Of a stretch of DNA of 64,000 nucleotides, positions 38,101 through 63,373 are shown one piece after another. The position numbers and the translations under genes are program-made. The notes below the pieces were generated by a model, which saw only the letters and a list, made by a program, of their open reading frames with translations, did not search any database and was not told the DNA's origin. This stretch comes from Cruorifilaria tuberocauda (Eukaryota > Nematoda > Chromadorea > Rhabditida > Onchocercidae). Where the stretch lies: contig JABVXU010000038.1 of NCBI GenBank assembly GCA_013365365.1, forward strand, positions 1-64,000, in the 5' to 3' direction. Within the stretch, counting starts at the first letter, position 1; each line of letters starts with the position of its first letter.

Positions 38101-41100
38101 CACTATTTATTGATGGTTGATGCCAGCAAATGGGTTCTATTTCTTGCTCAAGTTTATGTTCAAATTAAATAAAATTAAATTGACTAATATTTTGCAAGTT
38201 GATAATTTTCACTGTGAATTGATTAACACAATCCCATCCTGCTGTGTTATGAATATTGAGTGAAAATAAATATTGTGATGGAGGTTTTGGCAAGGGTCAT
38301 TCTCCATCAACATGAAAGATATGGCCTAAAAGAGTAATAAGTTGTCTGTTTGTATAGTTGATGGATGTGATGACCGGTTGCTAGCCAATGTATTAATGTT
38401 TTAACATTCAAAATAGCCTATTTTAGTCTATTCAATCATGTTCCCATCGTTCGACATCCATGATTTGGTTTCATTCAACAGCGATTGAAAAGTATGAAGG
38501 ATAAATGAACCTATTCTAATCGCCAAGAGTTCATTCATTGATACTTCTATTTATTGTCTCGAACTCTTGGAACTTTTAGTACTATAATGAGATGCAGATG
38601 CATGATATGATATTATATACCTCCATCTCTTCTTTGGAAACTATTTTCTATATTTTCTGCACAGTTCCACAATTTATTTACTCCCAAAGTATCATTATTT
38701 CAGAACGCTCTGTAATACAATCACATCAGAAGCAAACATTGTCTCTCTATTGAATGTTACGTAATGAACATTTTGTCACTTTTTTCCATTTTACAGAGAG
38801 CAACAAAACTTCATCAAAGTTAATAATTTCATGAGAACAAAACTTTAAATATCTTTTAAATGTAATCCATAAATATTCAAATCAGAAAACTTGTGCACAT
38901 ATGATTCAAAGAATAGATTGTAATAATGTTTGGAAGGAATTATAGAATTTGTTGAACAGAAATGATTTCCGTGGGTAGAAGATTAAGTGGGATAGAATAA
39001 ATCGTAAAGAATCTTTCAAAATTAACTATTCATTGTCTTTGAGAATGAGATAATATCTAGAATCTACTTTAAACACAGAGAAGTGGGAAGTTAATGCTGA
39101 TATTTTTTTACGAGAAATATTCAGTCACTTCTCAGATGAAATAAGTTTAAAATGAGAACAAATCTTTTGTTGGGCTCTTTCATCATTCCTGCAGTTAAAT
39201 TTTCTTTCATCGACTACTCCAAAAGTGAAGAAATATTTACTTCTAAATTTATATTAAAAAGAAATCCAACATGAAGGCAGAGATTTAAGAAATTTCATGC
39301 ACATTTCCGTGTTATGTGTCCAAAGTTTTGATGTTTGAAAGAAACATTTGGCTTCTTCCTAAGAACTGCTCTTGATTTTAAACAAACCTAATGCTTACTC
39401 TTTAACTTTGCCCCATAATAATAATGTCCAAAGAAATAAATGGTCTAATGGTTGATAGTAAGCATATGCTCGTAGCTATATAACAATTAAAGTAATGAAA
39501 TAGATTGCTGTGGTCAATTGATGGAGAGAAGTATGATCAGCGTGATTGTTGTGGTTATAACTAATTTAAATATTCTCTCTGAAAAACAATAAGTATTTCA
39601 ATGAGAAATTCGTGGCAGATCATTTATCCATTTTAATGTTTAATGTTTTAAATGTTTCTTTTATAAGTTTTTCATATCTAAAAAATAATCTCTGTTACAT
39701 CTTTCTCATATGAAACAATATACGGAATCAAATTTTTTGATAACTGTTTCTTTATTTGCTGAGATTCCTGATGTTTATTTGATAAAAGAAAACGAATTTT
39801 CAGATTTATTATCGCCAATAAAAAATTTAGCTGTTCTTTCTAGTTTTACATGAAAAGGGAAAGGCTTTTTCAGACTCTTTAAATTTCATGTTATTACTCT
39901 AACATTTCATGTCATTACAGCCATTTAAAATTCAAAAATGCATGAAACTTTCACATTTTGACATCTATCACAGTAAAAAACTATCAATATTTTTTATCAT
40001 TTCTTGTGATTAAAATAAAGGTCCCGGTTGACATCAAATCGTGCCACGTTCTAAACAATCTATGAAAACAACAAAGCCAATACTATTGTTTATATCTAGA
40101 TTTAGCCTTCCAGTTCTAAACCCGTTCATTTTCGAGAAGAAATCCTATCCGAAAACAATGTTTCAGCGAGCATTACTAATTGATTATCCTTTCCAAATGA
40201 TAACTAATGCTTTGGATATTCCATTGTTTTCGAGAAGATGACTTCCATTGCGCTTCTCTTATAAGCTATCTTTTTCTTTTTCCGCTCCCTTCCAATTTTT
40301 ATTCTTACTAAAACTATTCATTTGAAACTGCGCATTTCTCTTCACTTTCTTCGATCATTTGATGATTAATTCAACAAACAAATGTAAGCAATGAATTGTT
40401 AGAAATGCATTGCTCGAGAAGCATTCAAATAGATACAGTTTACTAGCATACCAAGTTGTCCCAATTTTTCCCTGCCTAATTTCTGCAAAACTGTAAAGCT
40501 TATTTTACATTTCAGCATTCATCTAACCCATCTTACATTTATTTACTTCTCCTTCACTTCTTTCTCTCTTTCTTCTTCTCTCTCCATAAAACTATGTATT
40601 CTTATACAATTTGTCAGCAATTCAACTAACTTAGGACCTGTTTAAATCGATTGCTTTTAGTGCTCATAAATAATTATATCAAAATATATTTGGTGTGCAA
40701 AGAGTAGCGACATCACTACCTGTTGATTATAGCACAAGCAGCAATGTGAACTGTTTAGTGGTGATAACTGTGTAGTAGTCAATCACCTCACCTGTAGCGA
40801 ACAAGAGAGAGGTGACATGGAGCAATGTTCAGGGATAATACTTTAGGAGTTATAGTAAATTTACAAAATTTATAAAGCTTTCGAATCCAGACAGCATTTT
40901 TGGAACATGAAACAATTCTTTTTTCATTGGAAATAGACGTAACATTCTTGTAGATTTATAATTCAAAAAAATAAATTCTTTTCGATGCGACGAGATTTAT
41001 ATGATAAGGTTTCCAATAATGAACACGTTCAATTCTCTGCAATTATGTAGTTTAGGTTATTTAACCCATAAACAATACCTGTAAAATATAGTTTGATTGG

Positions 41101-44100
41101 CAGGAAAGAGCCAAAAGCATAACATATGAAGTCTCGTTCTTCTTTATCAAAAATAAGGATAAATGACATTTGAATCGAAATTATGAAGCGTTTATCTTTA
41201 TCATAATAATGTCATCATCACTTTTTCAAGAAAAGACTCATGCTGCCAAGAAAAGACTCCTTTATTGCATTTTTTAAATATCAACAAAGTCAAGGATTGC
41301 TTAGCCTTAATTCCTTCTTTAAAATTCTTGAAAAAATCTTCCGTTAAAGAATTAAAGTTCTCAATTTTTTTTGTAGAAAATGAAATAAAATTCCTTGATA
41401 TATATTTTTTTGACATGAAAAAAATGCGAATTGTTTGATTGGTGCATTCACGGAAAAATGTCGATTTTTAATCGAGCTTAGAGACTACTTATCAAGCAAG
41501 AATTAAAGATTGATATCGAAAATAATTAAAACATTTCCCCTTTGCCTGGAATAAATACACTTTTTAATAACAAACAAAAGAACCACTTTCAGTTCCCTAA
41601 CAATCGCATTTAAAATAAAACAATGTTTAGAAGGACTTGAACATCTTGTTGTTCAGATTGTGTCGATGATATCATAATTATGATAACAATGACGCTTTGT
41701 CAAGATCGCCATTATAAATCTTCGAAAGATCGTTTGCCAAAGTTTTTCTCTCATAACCATGTTCTTCCTCTCATTGTTATCTTTATTTTCACAATCACTA
41801 TTATTACGATTTTATCATTCTTCAAATTTAGTATATGTTTTCAATATCACTATCCAATTCTAACTGCTCACCATTAAACTCAGGTGCCAGTCTTAGTGGT
41901 TTTTGTATTCTTTCAGTATATGAATTATTCCTTTTTATATTTTAACTGACTTAAATGATCAGCCAAAAAAAAAACTAACGCTCTTTTTTGGTTTTGCTTA
42001 TCATTTAAATTAAGAAAACTTTCATTCCAGTTCGATCGAAAAATCGATAATTTTTTTTTCTTTTTGTCAACGTTCGCTGAGAACGTAACAGCGAACGAAT
42101 TCTCATCACAATGATGGGAGGAAAGTAAAAGTATTCATTAACTGATTACTGGATTATCCAAAAAAATATCGAAAAACATTTTCAAAGGCGCTAAGGACAA
42201 CACTTAAAGAGGCTTTGCTCGTTATTGTTTTGGGAAATACAGGGATGTCAAATAGATGCAATTTCGAAATTTCGAGATTTTCCGGAGGGGTATTATTTCA
42301 GAGAATCCTCATACTGAGAAAAGTCGATAGAAACGCATGAAAATCACATTTTTTGCTTACATTTGTCTATTCAAATTATAGAAAGGTAACTGTTTTTCAG
42401 AAACTATGCATGTAAAAGTTTAGTCTTCGTGCAGAGTAATTAATAGGGTAATTAACGGTATGAAACTAGAGATATTCTCGAAAATAGTGCTGACTAATGC
42501 ATGCGAGAGTGGCAGTCTTCAGGAAGTTTTTCCCATTTTTGCTTGATCTGTTCTCTTCTCATTGCATGCATTTAAAATTTCCAAGTTCGAATTTTAGCAA
42601 AAGAGTATTTAAAATCACAAGACTACAGCAAATTCAGACTATTAAAATCGAAATGTCGTCAACTTTGCATTTGTACAGATTTAAGTTAAAATTACTTTAT
42701 TCGTGTGAACATCACTCAAACTTGGGATTTGTCTAATTCATTTCTTTTGACATACAAACCAAATTACTAGCATTTATCTTCCAGCATTTAAATTAATACG
42801 CATATCTGTTCTCTTTTGGAAAATTCTGAATTTCCTTTTGAATATGTCGCAGGGAATCTACTCTTCGTTAAAATACATTTTGCGCCGCAATATGAATCAA
42901 CCTTTCTTATTGTAAGTCATCTTGAACGATTTCTTCAATTGTTCAAATATTGAGATATGAACTTTCTTCAGAACAGGTAAGATAATCGATCAGTGTTAGC
43001 TAGTTTGTGATGTTTACTTCGACGAAGAAGAAAATGAATCAAATTGTAAAATAAATAAGCCGGCAGTTGTCTTTTTTTAAAAAAAATTGAAATTAATTAC
43101 TACGATATAAGCAGTACTGTACTATTTGAACACTGTACGAATATCGAATCGTGCCAATACATTATCGCCACCAATATATGGAACAGAAAGGAATATTTAG
43201 GAGTGCTAAGAGGAACGGAATAGGATTAGAATAAATGGAAGAAAGAAATATCGGTCATTTTGAGGTACAGAGGACTGGATCAGTGCATCATTGTAAATTG
43301 AATGGATGGAAGAGGTGAAAGGTCTGGACGTGAACAGGATAGAGTTTGGGCGACAGCGAGCGGAAGGATGAACAGGAATGCGGAAACCGGTTCTCGCCGC
43401 CCCGTCGCTCCTTCGCTTCATCACTCGTCGGAGAGGTCTCAGAACATGCGAACTGTCTGCTCTGCTCTTGCGAATAATCTGATTGATTCCTTTCCTTCAT
43501 ATCCGTCCGTCTATATTCTGATCGTAGATTTCACTTTGACTTATCATTTCCATTATCATTAGGAAGATTATTTCATCAAATTTGTGGAAAAAGAGAGGAA
43601 ATGGGATGATTTTGAATTTTTAGAAAGACTGAAAGTTTGTTAATTCTGAATTAAAATTTTACTCTTCTCTAAGATGTGTTTCTTAGCAATATTCTTCCAT
43701 TATCTCTATCTTTCATTAGGAATGAAAAGGTGAAAAGTTTTCCAATTCATTTACTTTGATTTTTAAATTATTATTTGTGTATTTGGAATATCTGAACACT
43801 TCACTTATGATGCTAAATTTATATGTCTCGAGTAATAAATGATTGTAGAATTCAGGGGAAAGTGATGAGCGGTAAGTAATGATGGATTGATCGATGAAAT
43901 TCGAGAGAAGTGGCGTTCTCGGGTTAATTATTCAGTATAAAAAGTTAATTTCAAAAGCTGACTTCCGATCATAAAATGCTCAATTTTCGCACCATTTTCT
44001 TAACCATTTCATTAAAATTTTTTAAAATAAAGATTATCTCCACTCATTTGTACCTTAGCCTATGTTTTGCATCTTCATTGGTTCCATATTTCTGCATATG

Positions 44101-44647
44101 ACTGGAATTCAGGAACCTGTGAACACATTTTCACTTGTTTCCAGAAAATAATAGAACTAATTACGTTTAACTTAATCTAATGCATGACAGGATTGTTGTC
44201 CTAAAATTGATGGCTTTGCTCAAAATATTCACATTTTTGCTATACCAGACTTAGAAGATCCTGACAAAATTCTTTTGCAAATTTCTCAGACGGCAAAAAA
44301 GGCCAATTATCCATAGGCTAATTAAACGACCAATTATGTCAAAGGAGTGTCATAACAACCAACAGCATTCTGTTGACAGAGTAGTCTTTTGAACCTCCTT
44401 AGAGTAGCCTTCTAAATTCCTATTTCTATCTTGAGATCATATATTCCAGTAAGATTGTATTGCTCATTTGAACTTGAATTTTTGCGTACTTTTATCAAAC
44501 TTACAAGACTTACAAGAGATAAGTGTAGAATCTTTTTCATATTTTGCTTCTGTTTTGCCATCATTGAATAGAATACTTATGCGTTTCTCCAAAGGACTAA
44601 AAGGAAAATAATGAAATTTTATTTTACTAGATTTGCAGACACGAAGA
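35160..44647. other. Gene-poor interval of 9.5 kb
   Basis: No exon chain could be built on either strand. Open frames here (for example at 36884-37075, 37160-37378, 37500-37745, 40041-40241, 41201-41416, 41680-41877 and 42497-42736) are short, low in complexity and isolated. The base composition is AT-rich throughout except for an island at about 43270-43470. It may hold regulatory DNA for the flanking genes or non-coding RNA that cannot be recognised by eye. Confidence 0.55.
43270..43470. promoter_or_regulatory. GC-rich, CG-containing island, candidate promoter or enhancer
   Basis: About half G+C in a region that is otherwise around 70% A+T, with a dense CG-rich core near 43380-43440. It lies about 1.2 kb upstream of the Q/N-rich gene, similar to the GC-richer patches upstream of MICAL and between capg-2 and the acyltransferase gene. 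All six frames are open for a while here because stop codons are AT-rich, so the 70-86 codon frames are not evidence of coding. Confidence 0.4.
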
Positions 44648-47600
44648 ATGAAAGTGTTTACCGTTGGTTTAAACGAAAAACCACATGTAAAAGATAATCC
44701 AGTATCTCCTGATGGAGTTACCCTGACGTCAACACCGATTATTACACTCGAAAAGAAGCGAAATTCATATAAAGTATGCAATTCTATGAAGATTTATAGA
44801 TTATCGAAACCTATAGGCATTGATATGCAAGGCATATATCGGTCAGCGAAACACCCGGAAGTGAATGGTTGAGCATCTAATCACTATTTTATAAGAAATA
44901 TGAGGGCTGGTTAGGTATTGTGGAGACCATTTTATTAGGGTCGCAAGATATCGTGCTATTAGGTCATTGTACTGAAATCATAGGATTATGCTCGCCATTC
45001 AACATCCATTTCTTATTTTGGAATTTTCTTTCTTATTACTTATTGTCTTGAAGTTACATTAAACTGATATAAGTTTAAGAATCTTTTTCTTTCACAGTAT
45101 TATACTGTCAATGAAAGTTGTTATAATATTATTTTGTTAAATAATTAATTCCAGAATTAGCAACACTTGAGACGTTGTCCAATTTTATTTTCAGAATTAT
45201 ATCATATGTTTGGGAACATTATTCTTTATTCTTTTGTTTACAATTATTATCAGCAAATTGGTATATTATAGAATACCCGATGATTTGGGATTGCCGTGGT
45301 AATTTCTTTCATTATATAAACGTTTGTATGAAATGCGAATTTGAAAAGACAGTGGGAATATCATGAGCAATTATAATAATTTTTAAGAATTACAAGAGAA
45401 TCTTACACTAAAATATAGTGTATTTCTTGGCGTTAGTGAACTAATGTGATTCTTGTCGTTTCAAACTGTTCAAAGTATAACTTTTGATAGTTTGAAATCA
45501 ATACTTTGAGTTATTAGTAGTTTCAAACCTTTTGAAATTCATTGCATTGACAAATATCAGTAGTTATAAAAAACAATTTCTTTTCATAACTCGAATTTGT
45601 TTTTATCTTTGTACTCCAAGCTTTTTTTTATTTTATTCTCAAAACAAACTGAGACCTGAAAATTATTCATTTTTGAAAATTTTTAAATTTAGGTTTGAAT
45701 TGAAGCATCGAACATTAATGGGATGCGACGATTGTATGAGTGCTCGTATAATTCACTCATTATATCCACAAAGGTAATGGTTTGCATTGCAGAAAAATGT
45801 AAGCGAAATTTGCAGATTATCGACATGCAGAAAATTTCGTAAACAAATGAATCTGTCCATAAATCTTTTGACATCGCTATTTTACAAAAACATAGGAAAT
45901 TGTAATTGATGGATTTAATAAATAGTTTTTTAACCAGTTAATTGAGTGGAAGCACCGTTTTGGAAGAACATGAAAGAGTCGTTGAGAAAAGTAATATCCA
46001 AACAGAACGCCGTAAAGACAATACAGTTCCAGATCGACAGTATCGCTTTTATAGATCTTCAAAAGTTTTTGAAAGCTCAAACAATGAAGTACCAGCAGTA
46101 GCATTAGAAGTGCAGGCAGAACAACCTCAAGCAAATGAACAGACAGTATCAATCGCGCCAAAATCACATCGTTTCGAATCATCAGTTGACCTAACACAAG
46201 TTGTAGTAAGTTTCCAACAATTTGTCTTTATTCACAATAAGAAGCAAAAATGAATATATCATTATTCCGCATATTTCGTTATTAGTATTCTACATAGTTT
46301 GACCTAATAAGAGCTCAACAGGACAAGTAAAATATGATCACAGTGTTACTAGGAAACTATGCTATTTAATCATCTATGGAAATATCTGTAATATTTGTAC
46401 ATATTAGTTGATTTCAACGAGTTTATTATGACCTTTAATCGAAATAATATGAAATATAGATCAAGAAAAATGACAATTTTGAAATTCGGTAAATGGCTTT
46501 TTTTCACTTCAGGATTCTCGTCTTGACTTTTTGCGTAAAATTATCCCAAAAATCAAAGAGCAAGCAGAAAAATCAGGCATCGAAGGTGTCATGCAAGTAA
46601 AGGTATTGCAAATGGATTCATTCAAACCAAAACAGGTGAATGTCATGCCAACTTCATTGAAAATTGAAGATGATTCCTTTTTACATAAATTACTAACATG
46701 TTTTTTTCACATTCACTGCACGTCTTTAAGCTAAAATAAGGATTAATATATACTTCCATTTAATAATTTTAGTTTTAAGATATCACAATCAGATACTAAG
46801 CAACGACAAGTTACCAAAACTGCTTAGATTAAGCCATTATAGTTATTTGACGGATCAGATGAAAATCAACTCCAACCAGAAATCAGTGCGGTACAACCAC
46901 CTGATTTCATGGTACCTTTTCGTCCAACTCTACTGTCTGACATTTTGCGCTGGAATAGTGTGGACAACGATGAAAGGTATGGATGAAATTTCTCAAACTT
47001 GCACAAGTAAAAAATGAAATAGTTAAATATTATTATGTGATGGATTCGGCGCCTGAAATTACTACGTTTCATTTGCGCATAATGAAGTGTCCAAAAAGTT
47101 CTTGAAGCAATCAGAAAGGATGGTCAGATTTTATATTTTTCAGTCACACACTGGGAAATCAATTCTTCGGGCCACAACAGGATGATATAGCTAAGAATAG
47201 ACCGATGCTTATACTGGGACCGTCTTTGCAACCGCAGCAAATGCTGGCATCATCTGGTACCTGGGATACCAACAATAACATAGTTTGGAGCAATTCATTA
47301 CAGCCTCATCTGTTTGAATTGAGCCAGCAGATCGGTAAACAACGATGGAATAATCTTTGGCAGTGGCCCGTTTCGAACTACAACAAGAATAGTAATGAAA
47401 AAGTTACTCAGTGGCAGGATATGCAACTGTCAAATCTACTTACACCTATAATGCAACAGAATTATTTACCTATATGGGAAAATGGTAATCAGTGGGAAGA
47501 TAATGTTCAGATGAGAAGTAACTGGCAAAACGCTATTCAGAATGAAGCAAATGATAATCAGTGGTTGCAAAATGAATGGCAGGGAGAAGGACAGCAACTT

Positions 47601-49102
47601 TCGTCTCAGTATCCTCAAATTTTGCAGGCAAATATGAATCAAAATCAATATCAGAACGCCAATGACTGGAACATTCAGAAGGTAACCCATTCTGAATACC
47701 TATCAACAATTACCTCGAAATCAGGCTCGAATTAGGTAACATACGAACAAATTTATATTAGACTTGCTATTTAGCTTCAATATTATAATAAATAACGAAT
47801 TATTTTCAGACAAATATTGGAGATAATTTGGATGGACGAATGACTGAGGCTGTTTTGCCAAATGACCAATGGAATCGATACTATATCCAATGGCACATGA
47901 ATAATCAACGGTTACAGCAACCGATTGCGAGCACTGTCGCTAGTCAATCACTTGAAATAACAGGACCTGCACTGCCGCAACAGATTCAGGATCAAAGAAT
48001 TGGGCAACAGCAATCTCAAGTATCTATTTTTTTATTTTTATTTGCGAATTCTGATTTCAAGAGTACATTTAAAGTCAGGAAAATTGTATTGATAGCTTTT
48101 AAAATTAATTAAGCGTTCATAAATGCATTGCAAAATGTTATCTCATTGTTTTACAGATAAAAGATTCACTGCAAAGCCAAATAGTTCCAGAGCACCAAAT
48201 TGAATTTCTTTCTCCTCAAGTTCAGCAAAAAAAGCAACAACCAGTACCAATACAACAATTCCCTACTAAGCCGGTAGATATTCTTTAAAAATATTCTGTG
48301 TCATCGAGTAGAAAATTTCATATTATCTTAGAAAGAAGCATTGAAAGACCATATATTAGCTGTTTTTCATTGCAGTTTCAGCCACAGATCAATATAGTTC
48401 CAACCGAAGTTTACCATCAAAATCAAGCTGCACCAGTTATTCCTAACCAACAAGGCGATAATCTGCCTCGAATGTTTGCACCATTTAACAATGATGACTG
48501 GAAAAAGATTGAAAATCCCAATGCTTTAATCATACCAAGAGTAAGTACTCTATAATATCGTATTATTACCGAATTAGCAAAAATAGAAACAAAGATTTTT
48601 ACATCTGTTGTATTATCTGAACAACTATTGATAATCCAATTCCGAATATTGTTATTTATATCTAGGACGATAATCAGGAGGAGCAACATTTACTGCGTCA
48701 ACAACGACTACAGTTACCGATTCACCCAATTGAGAACAACAGCGGTGACACAAAAATAATTGGTGATGAACTCATTAAAGTCCCAATCGTGGAGGTTTGC
48801 AGAGTATTTTCTAAACAAAAAACTTGATTGACAATAAGCAACGAATGGTAAAATTAGTATTAGTATTATATGCATTAGTATTATTTTTGGTACCATAATG
48901 TGATTAAAAATTTAATTTTCAAATAGTATTGTTGTTGCAGTGCAAAACTTTTTGCATTTTTTCAAAGCTTTTTTCCGAAAAGTTATTTCAGCAGTCCGGA
49001 CCAATGAATGATGTCAGTCGGGGATTATCAAATCCAGTATTATTTCAAGTTGATGAGCCGCCGCCGCAATCCACTAGTATGGATGAAAATTTCGCTAAAT
49101 AA
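44648..49102 (+). CDS. Single-pass membrane protein with long Gln/Asn/Trp-rich domain (727 aa)
   Basis: Family not recognised. Twelve exons, all phases consistent: 44648-44860, 45195-45298, 45693-45773, 45947-46205, 46513-46635, 46843-46976, 47144-47681, 47810-48019, 48157-48273, 48376-48540, 48666-48794 and 48992-49102. The ATG follows TTTGCAG by 9 nt, a likely trans-splice site. After a roughly 71-residue hydrophilic N-terminus comes one strong hydrophobic segment (CLGTLFFILLFTIIISKLVY, residues about 76-95) flanked by Lys/Tyr/Arg. No signal peptide is seen, so a type II orientation is likely. A Cys pair, CDDC, follows in the predicted lumenal part. Residues from about 260 are extremely rich in Gln, Asn and Trp (WNNLWQWP, ENGNQWEDN, QWLQNEWQGEGQQ). 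There is no catalytic motif. Possible roles are cuticle/surface or extracellular-matrix protein, or a prion-like assembly domain; these are guesses. AATAAA occurs at the stop codon and again at 49232. Confidence 0.82.
45459..45497. repeat. Imperfect inverted repeat in an intron
   Basis: Arms at 45459-45475 (TTTCAAACTGTTCAAAG) and 45481-45497 (CTTTTGATAGTTTGAAA) pair with three mismatches around a 5-nt loop. It lies in the second intron of the Q/N-rich gene. Confidence 0.6.
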
Positions 49103-50066
49103 ATACACTAATATCAGCAATAACTGAGAATGATGGATTGCCCAATGAGACAACAAAGTTGCTCATTTAACGCCTTATTATTTTTAATTCTAACTTCCTC
49201 TCTGATTTCGTTAAATTATCATTTTATTTGAAATAAATTCACTTATTCTATGATTTTGTAATCAGCGTTAAAGTAAAATCATTAATTTCTCATATAATTT
49301 TTATCAAAAATATTGCAGCATATCACATGGTTTGCTGTAATGATTGTTCATTAATTACTTTTCAACACTGCTATGACAGTATTTAATTATAGAACTGTAC
49401 ATATTGAATAATGGCATTCAAGAAGTCTCTCAATTTTTCTTTCTTTCAGCAAAGGGCTACATAATTTATTTTTTAAGATCTGTAGAAAAGCTTATTTGTA
49501 ATACTAAACCAAATAAACAAATATCAAATATAGTTCAAATAACTGGAAGTGTTTGTTGAGTTTCATCCTGCTCTTTAATTCCAGTGAATCCTGTGGGAAT
49601 GAAATATGTCATTCAAAATTACATTGTGCTAACAAATTATTCATTTCTTCCATATCTAGTTGAGAACGAAAGCTTTTTGTGAAAGTTGAAGAAATCAGTG
49701 TTAAATTTAACCCTTCTAATATAATATATGATACTGCTAAAAATGTTTCAACATTGTAAGCTTCGTTATCTGTTTTGTTCATTTCAAGTTCACTTCGTTT
49801 CTTATTACCAATATAGGAACTGATTGTATATCTTTTCATTTGAAAGATTACTTAAAGTACAAAATGTTTACGTGAGTATGGCATATGATCTCTTCTTCAT
49901 TTAAAAATTCCACTGCAAACAAAAATTCCATTCCACACAACTAACTTAATGCAAATGAAGAAGTGAAATAGGGTACGAAATTTGAAAAAAATTAAGTTTG
50001 AAACGATGATTAAAATTGCAATACAAAAACTCATTAAATTATTAGTATACATAGAAAAACCAAAGT
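49103..50066. other. Convergent 3' region between the Q/N-rich gene and the ABC transporter
   Basis: Holds both 3' ends. Plus-strand AATAAA occurs at 49232-49237. The only open frame of note is the 76-codon minus-strand one listed separately. Confidence 0.5.
49609..49839 (-). CDS. Possible small protein downstream of the ABC transporter (76 aa)
   Basis: An uninterrupted ATG-started frame of 76 codons begins about 230 bp after the transporter stop codon on the same strand. A splice-acceptor-like ACTTTAAG lies a few bases before the ATG. That spacing would fit a downstream operon gene, but it also fits chance in a 3'UTR. The protein has a charged N-terminal third, one hydrophobic stretch (FLAVSYIILEGLNLTLI) and a polar end (DMEEMNNLLAQCNFE). 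No family is recognised. Confidence 0.25.
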   Translation of the reverse strand: MKRYTISSYIGNKKRSELEMNKTDNEAYNVETFLAVSYIILEGLNLTLISSTFTKSFRSQLDMEEMNNLLAQCNFE

Positions 50067-61703
<11,637 letters not shown>

Positions 61704-61752
61704 ATCGTTAAGCTTTTATTACTTTATTATCACAAAAGACTGAAATTATTTG

Positions 61753-61884
61753 ATGAAATATGCAGGAAGGAAATACAACCAAATCACTGCACAGGGAAAA
61801 GTACCATTGATCGTTGACAATGGAAATGAAAATGACGAGGGGAGAATTATGGAAATTTTAAACAGTATTCCATGCAATCTGTAA
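61753..61884 (+). CDS. Possible 43-aa small ORF divergent from the ABC transporter
   Basis: ATG-to-TAA frame of 43 codons starting 50 bp from, and opposite to, the transporter start codon. The product has a varied, protein-like composition (MKYAGRKYNQITAQGKVPLI then VDNGNENDEGRIMEILNS), unlike the F/I/K/N-rich random frames around it. No family, splice acceptor or signal is recognised; it may simply be a short open frame in promoter DNA. Confidence 0.2.
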   Translation: MKYAGRKYNQITAQGKVPLIVDNGNENDEGRIMEILNSIPCNL

Positions 61885-63336
61885 GAGCAAAACAAATTAA
61901 AAATCAATTATTTTTTTTATTTTCCTGATAAGTTTTACAAAGTAATCGTGAGAGATATATTTTGAAGAAGGAAAGCTTGCTGAACAACAATGAATTGAGA
62001 TAAGCAGTAAATTCAAAGCATTTCAACTCATTATCAAGTTCAGAGTTTAATTTAGTTTGTCGTTTAATACTTATGTTATCCTTACCAAAAAGAAATCATT
62101 TCTTGAGCACAAATATGGCACCATAATTTGCTCACTACGAACTGAGAGGAGAAATCTTACTATTTCATCTTTATGATATTAGAGACCAAATACAGGAGAC
62201 GGGAAACACAGTTCTATACTTTTCACTGAAGCATTTTTATGTGATTTTAAGACGACAAATGGTAAAACTGTTGACAAGCGGAAATGTTGTGATTACAGTA
62301 ATAATGTTGGCAATGGTAGCTTACAAATAATATTTTTCTAATAGGAAAAGAATTTTAACGATTTATTTAAGAATTTACATTGGAAGAGAGTAAGGGAAGA
62401 ATAAGTAAATGAATCAGCCAAAACGAGCAATTAACTATTTTATTACTCTCAGGAAGGGTGGTAGAATTATTCAGTTTATACACTATAACATACAGATATA
62501 AATAAACAAATACGATTATATGATTATAATATACAAATAATACAAATATCATTATATCATATACCATTATTATATTACAATATAAATCTTCTTATATACA
62601 AATATAATTATTGTACTGTATCAGTTAATCAGCCAATTAATTAATGAATCTAGTGAGGTCGTTTGGATTGCTGCCTGCAATGAATTCGTTGTTCACTGGA
62701 GACAGTTGATAGTTTGGCATAAAATATGTTGTTCATTTGTAAATAAGAATAAAATCGTAATGTATGTCCATGATTATTATCAATAATAAATGAATTTTTG
62801 TTGTTAAAAAACATCAAAGAGCTTAACATTAAAAATGTGAGTTTAGCGTTGTTTGGAATTATTGATCAGTTTACAACAAAACAAGTATTGTAAGTAAAAG
62901 AGAAGGAGAAGATGTTTTCCCCAGAAATGATTGTAAGAACAGAAATAATGATTTTAAGACTTTAAGTCTTTCATTACTGCTCCCATTCTTTCTTTCTTAT
63001 CGTTTGATCCACAAATTTACTTCGCAAGCTACAAACATTAGAGTATTTCCTGGATAAGCTTCCAAATATTTAAAATATTACTTTTGATATTAACCCAAAT
63101 TAATTGTCTGAATTCGTGCTCAAAGTTTCTTTTATTGTATGACAAATAGGACCAAGAGAATGAAAAAAAAATCGGTGATCAAGTAAATAATGATTAAAAA
63201 CCAAAGTTACGTTATCAATAACAGCTTTTGGTTGCATTCAGTAATTTTTTCATCGAAAGTATTTTGCTCTATTTTTACCTACGTTAACGAAACCTCCGTA
63301 GAACGGAAAAAAGGGCAAACAAACATTGTACATTCG

Positions 63337-63373
63337 TTATCACCGTGATTCTTAGCATGAATCACAGTGATAA
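63337..63373. ncRNA. Strong hairpin, candidate small structured RNA
   Basis: Arms TTATCACCGTGATTC (63337-63351) and GAATCACAGTGATAA (63359-63373) pair at 14 of 15 positions around a 7-nt loop. Flanks can extend the stem after an internal loop through AACATT (63322-63327) and AATGTT (63384-63389). The overall size, about 70 nt, is that of a microRNA precursor, but no known miRNA seed was recognised and the strand is undetermined. Confidence 0.3.

Noticed and set aside
41201..41416. 71-codon minus-strand frame
   Set aside because: Isolated and dominated by K/F/S/N as expected for AT-rich random frames; no acceptor or conserved motif.
43206..43562. Three overlapping 70-86 codon frames on both strands
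   Set aside because: They arise because the GC-rich island lacks AT-rich stop codons; none has splice partners or recognisable content.
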